From Tenacibaculum sp. (GTDB taxonomy: Bacteria; Bacteroidota; Bacteroidia; Flavobacteriales; Flavobacteriaceae), in assembly GCA_020629275.1 (NCBI GenBank), contig JAHDDQ010000024.1, positions 1-34,802 of the forward strand: 34,802 nt of DNA, in the 5' to 3' direction. A program made the translations under genes and the position numbers. The notes under the pieces were generated by a model. The model made no database searches. It had not been told where the DNA came from and was given only the letters and a program-made list of their open reading frames with translations. Shown piece after piece: positions 33,095 to 34,802 of this stretch (its first letter is position 1; each line of letters begins with the position of its first letter).

Positions 33095-34213
33095 TTAGTT
33101 GTAGTTCTTTTCTGAAATTTGCCTTCCTTTAGTATATTCTACCTCTTTTACAAGTTCTTTAGCAGCATCAAAATGTTTCCAAATACCATGTTGCTTTCCG
33201 TTGAGATATTTTCCTTGTGTTTTTAATGATTTAGATTTTGTATCGTAAAACTTAGCCAATCCATTTAATTTATCATTTTTATATGTCATTTCCGACTGTA
33301 ATCTTCCTTTTTTGCCTTCATAGATTTTCCAAATACCATCTTTGTACGTATCCACATAATTGCCTTCTTTTATTTTTATAGCGTCTTCGTTATAAAGTTC
33401 GTAAAGCCCATTAACACTTCCGTATTTATAGCTAGTCTTACTTTTTAAAGTGCCATTTTCGAAATATTGTTCTTTATATACAATATGATCATTATCATAA
33501 TTTATTTTGTATTCCAATATTCCTTCTGGAGTAAAATAATTAGTAATTCCGTTTTTTCTTCTATCCTTAACGCTTAATTCAATGGCTAGTTTCCCATTTA
33601 AATGGTACGATTTCTTAACATAGTTTGTGTGCGATGTATGGTTTTGTTCCCACTTCAATTTTCCATTGAGTAATCGTTCTTCCCATGTTCCAGTAGCTTT
33701 ATCGTTCTTGTAAAATTCAGTTACGATAGAAGTTGTATTTAATGCAGGGTTTTTTAATCTCTTTGTCCATTTACCTTCCTTTTTATCGTTCTTATAATTT
33801 TCAGTTCTAATAATATTACCATCCTTATTATACGTTAGCCAAGTACCTTGCTTTAGTCCGTTTTTGTAGTTGGTTTGTTCTTGAATATTTCCATTTTGGA
33901 AGTATGAAATTTGTTTCCCTTCTATTTTTCCGTTCTTATAATTAGCTTCAGAAATCTTAGCACCTGTAAAATCAAAACTAGTGTAATTTCCTTCTATTTT
34001 TCCATTCTTAAAACTAACATCAGCATAAGCACCACTACTTTCCGATAATTTATAAGTACCATTAAGCGCTTTTTTATCTTCTTTAGAAGTAAATATAGTT
34101 TCTTTACCAAATCGCTTTGTTTGAACATCACTCCAAGACATATATACCTGACTAAATGAGTTTTTAGAAATAAAAAACAATAGTAAAATTATTGTTATTC
34201 TGTTGTAATACAT
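33095..34213 (-). CDS. Exported MORN-repeat protein
   Basis: 372 residues from the ATG at 34213. This start gives a clean signal peptide (NRITIILLLFFISKNSFSQ); an in-frame TTG 33 bases upstream would overlap the promoter region. The mature part is a chain of MORN_2 repeats: GKIEGKQISYFQNGNIQEQ, GLKQGTWLTYNKDGNIIR, DKKEGKWTKR, DKATGTWEERLLNGKLKWE, GSVNGLYELYNED, GKQHGIWKHF. It resembles the C-terminal part of the 942-residue lipoprotein. First gene of the four-gene operon. Confidence 0.82.
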   Translation of the reverse strand: MYYNRITIILLLFFISKNSFSQVYMSWSDVQTKRFGKETIFTSKEDKKALNGTYKLSESSGAYADVSFKNGKIEGNYTSFDFTGAKISEANYKNGKIEGKQISYFQNGNIQEQTNYKNGLKQGTWLTYNKDGNIIRTENYKNDKKEGKWTKRLKNPALNTTSIVTEFYKNDKATGTWEERLLNGKLKWEQNHTSHTNYVKKSYHLNGKLAIELSVKDRRKNGITNYFTPEGILEYKINYDNDHIVYKEQYFENGTLKSKTSYKYGSVNGLYELYNEDAIKIKEGNYVDTYKDGIWKIYEGKKGRLQSEMTYKNDKLNGLAKFYDTKSKSLKTQGKYLNGKQHGIWKHFDAAKELVKEVEYTKGRQISEKNYN

Positions 34214-34243
34214 TGTATTAAGTTTTAAGATTAAGTTCGAATA

Positions 34244-34251
34244 CAAATGTA
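34244..34251 (-). promoter_or_regulatory. Candidate -7 box of the four-gene MORN/beta-helix operon
   Basis: Minus strand TACATTTG fits TAnnTTTG, 30 nt upstream of the ATG at 34213. Confidence 0.4.
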
Positions 34252-34338
34252 TTTTTCTTTTAGAATATTTTGAAGCTGGAATTTATATTCGCATTTGTTA
34301 GATGGATATTTGATTCGTAGGATAAAGAAGATGTGGAA

Positions 34339-34737
34339 TTAATTATGCTTTATGGCAAACCGTTGCCTGAATTTTATAAAGTAGAAATAGAGTATTATAT
34401 AAAATAAAAGACCAATAAGTAAAAATGGAGATAATTCAATATTCGTTGTAATAGCGCTATATATAATGGTGACGAGGTGTAAACCAAAGAACGAAAAAAG
34501 TGACCACCAATAATTTTGAAGCACCATTTTTTTTAAATTTAAAAAAATAGGTAAAGATAAGAGAATAAGTAAAATATGCTGTGCAATTACAAGTACATAG
34601 GCAATTCCAGACATGTCGCACCGCATTCGGTTATGATCTACAGGTTGGTTTTCTATAAAAATATACAATACCACTATATTCAGAGCAAGAGAAATAAATG
34701 TAGTTTTAAGTAGTATGGAGATAATATATTTTTTCAT
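34339..34737 (-). CDS. Four-helix membrane protein of unknown function
   Basis: 132 residues with four hydrophobic segments: LLKTTFISLALNIVVLYIFI, VIAQHILLILLSLPIFL, WSLFSFFGLHLVTIIYSAI and FLLIGLLFYIILYFYFIKF. A short loop after the first has Cys and Asp (RMRCDMSG). No family recognised. It is 125 nt upstream of the MORN operon in the same direction, with a promoter box between, so it is probably a separate unit. The upstream gene, if any, lies outside the window. Confidence 0.6.
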   Translation of the reverse strand: MKKYIISILLKTTFISLALNIVVLYIFIENQPVDHNRMRCDMSGIAYVLVIAQHILLILLSLPIFLNLKKMVLQNYWWSLFSFFGLHLVTIIYSAITTNIELSPFLLIGLLFYIILYFYFIKFRQRFAIKHN

Positions 34738-34802
34738 GTGATCATGTTTATTATAAGTATATTTTTGAAATAAAAATTCTTGTCCGATTTACTTAAAATT
34801 TT

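Overview
The low-GC sequence, AT-rich spacers and repeated TAnnTTTG promoter boxes point to a marine-type Flavobacteriaceae (Bacteroidota), perhaps near Tenacibaculum or Aquimarina; genus is a guess. The AsnC/Lrp, GH3, DUF4097 and MORN-repeat proteins fit this group. No tRNA, rRNA, CRISPR array, transposase or phage integrase was recognised.

Layout. Positions 1-338 (minus) hold the start of a BioF-like PLP enzyme. Positions 498-10005 (plus) are a tightly packed ten-gene operon with 1-19 nt spacers and no recognisable enzyme. At least four of its products, and more weakly seven, share one small core: an amphipathic helix, a strand around a GF-x-PTFY motif, and a closing strand ending in a VPxPP-like motif. 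Different genes decorate this core with an OmpA-like domain, Ig-like or transthyretin-like domains, a long coiled coil, or PASTA domains. None has a signal peptide. The first gene carries three to four repeats resembling the ribosomal L7/L12 C-terminal domain. This is the candidate undescribed system: probably a multi-subunit structural or scaffold complex, function unknown.

Positions 10097-11787 (minus) encode umuC then umuD. Positions 12076-15181 (plus) encode an Lrp/AsnC regulator, a HupE/UreJ-like membrane protein, a dCMP deaminase and an S41 protease, closed by a strong terminator. Positions 15399-18357 (plus) form an envelope-stress type operon: ECF sigma factor, zinc-finger anti-sigma factor with HEAT repeats, and two DUF4097 exported proteins. 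It is closed by a perfect 50-nt palindrome shared with the convergent gene.

Positions 18418-24142 (minus) are mostly housekeeping: GH3-like protein, M23 peptidase, nadD, gmk, YicC-type RNase and an EamA transporter. Positions 24342-26663 (plus) encode a lipoprotein, an ankyrin-repeat lipoprotein and a small membrane protein. Positions 26920-34213 hold an accessory envelope locus. A 942-residue lipoprotein (SH3, right-handed beta-helix, MORN repeats) faces a convergent four-gene operon that encodes comparable modules as separate secreted proteins plus a membrane protein. A four-helix membrane protein closes the window.
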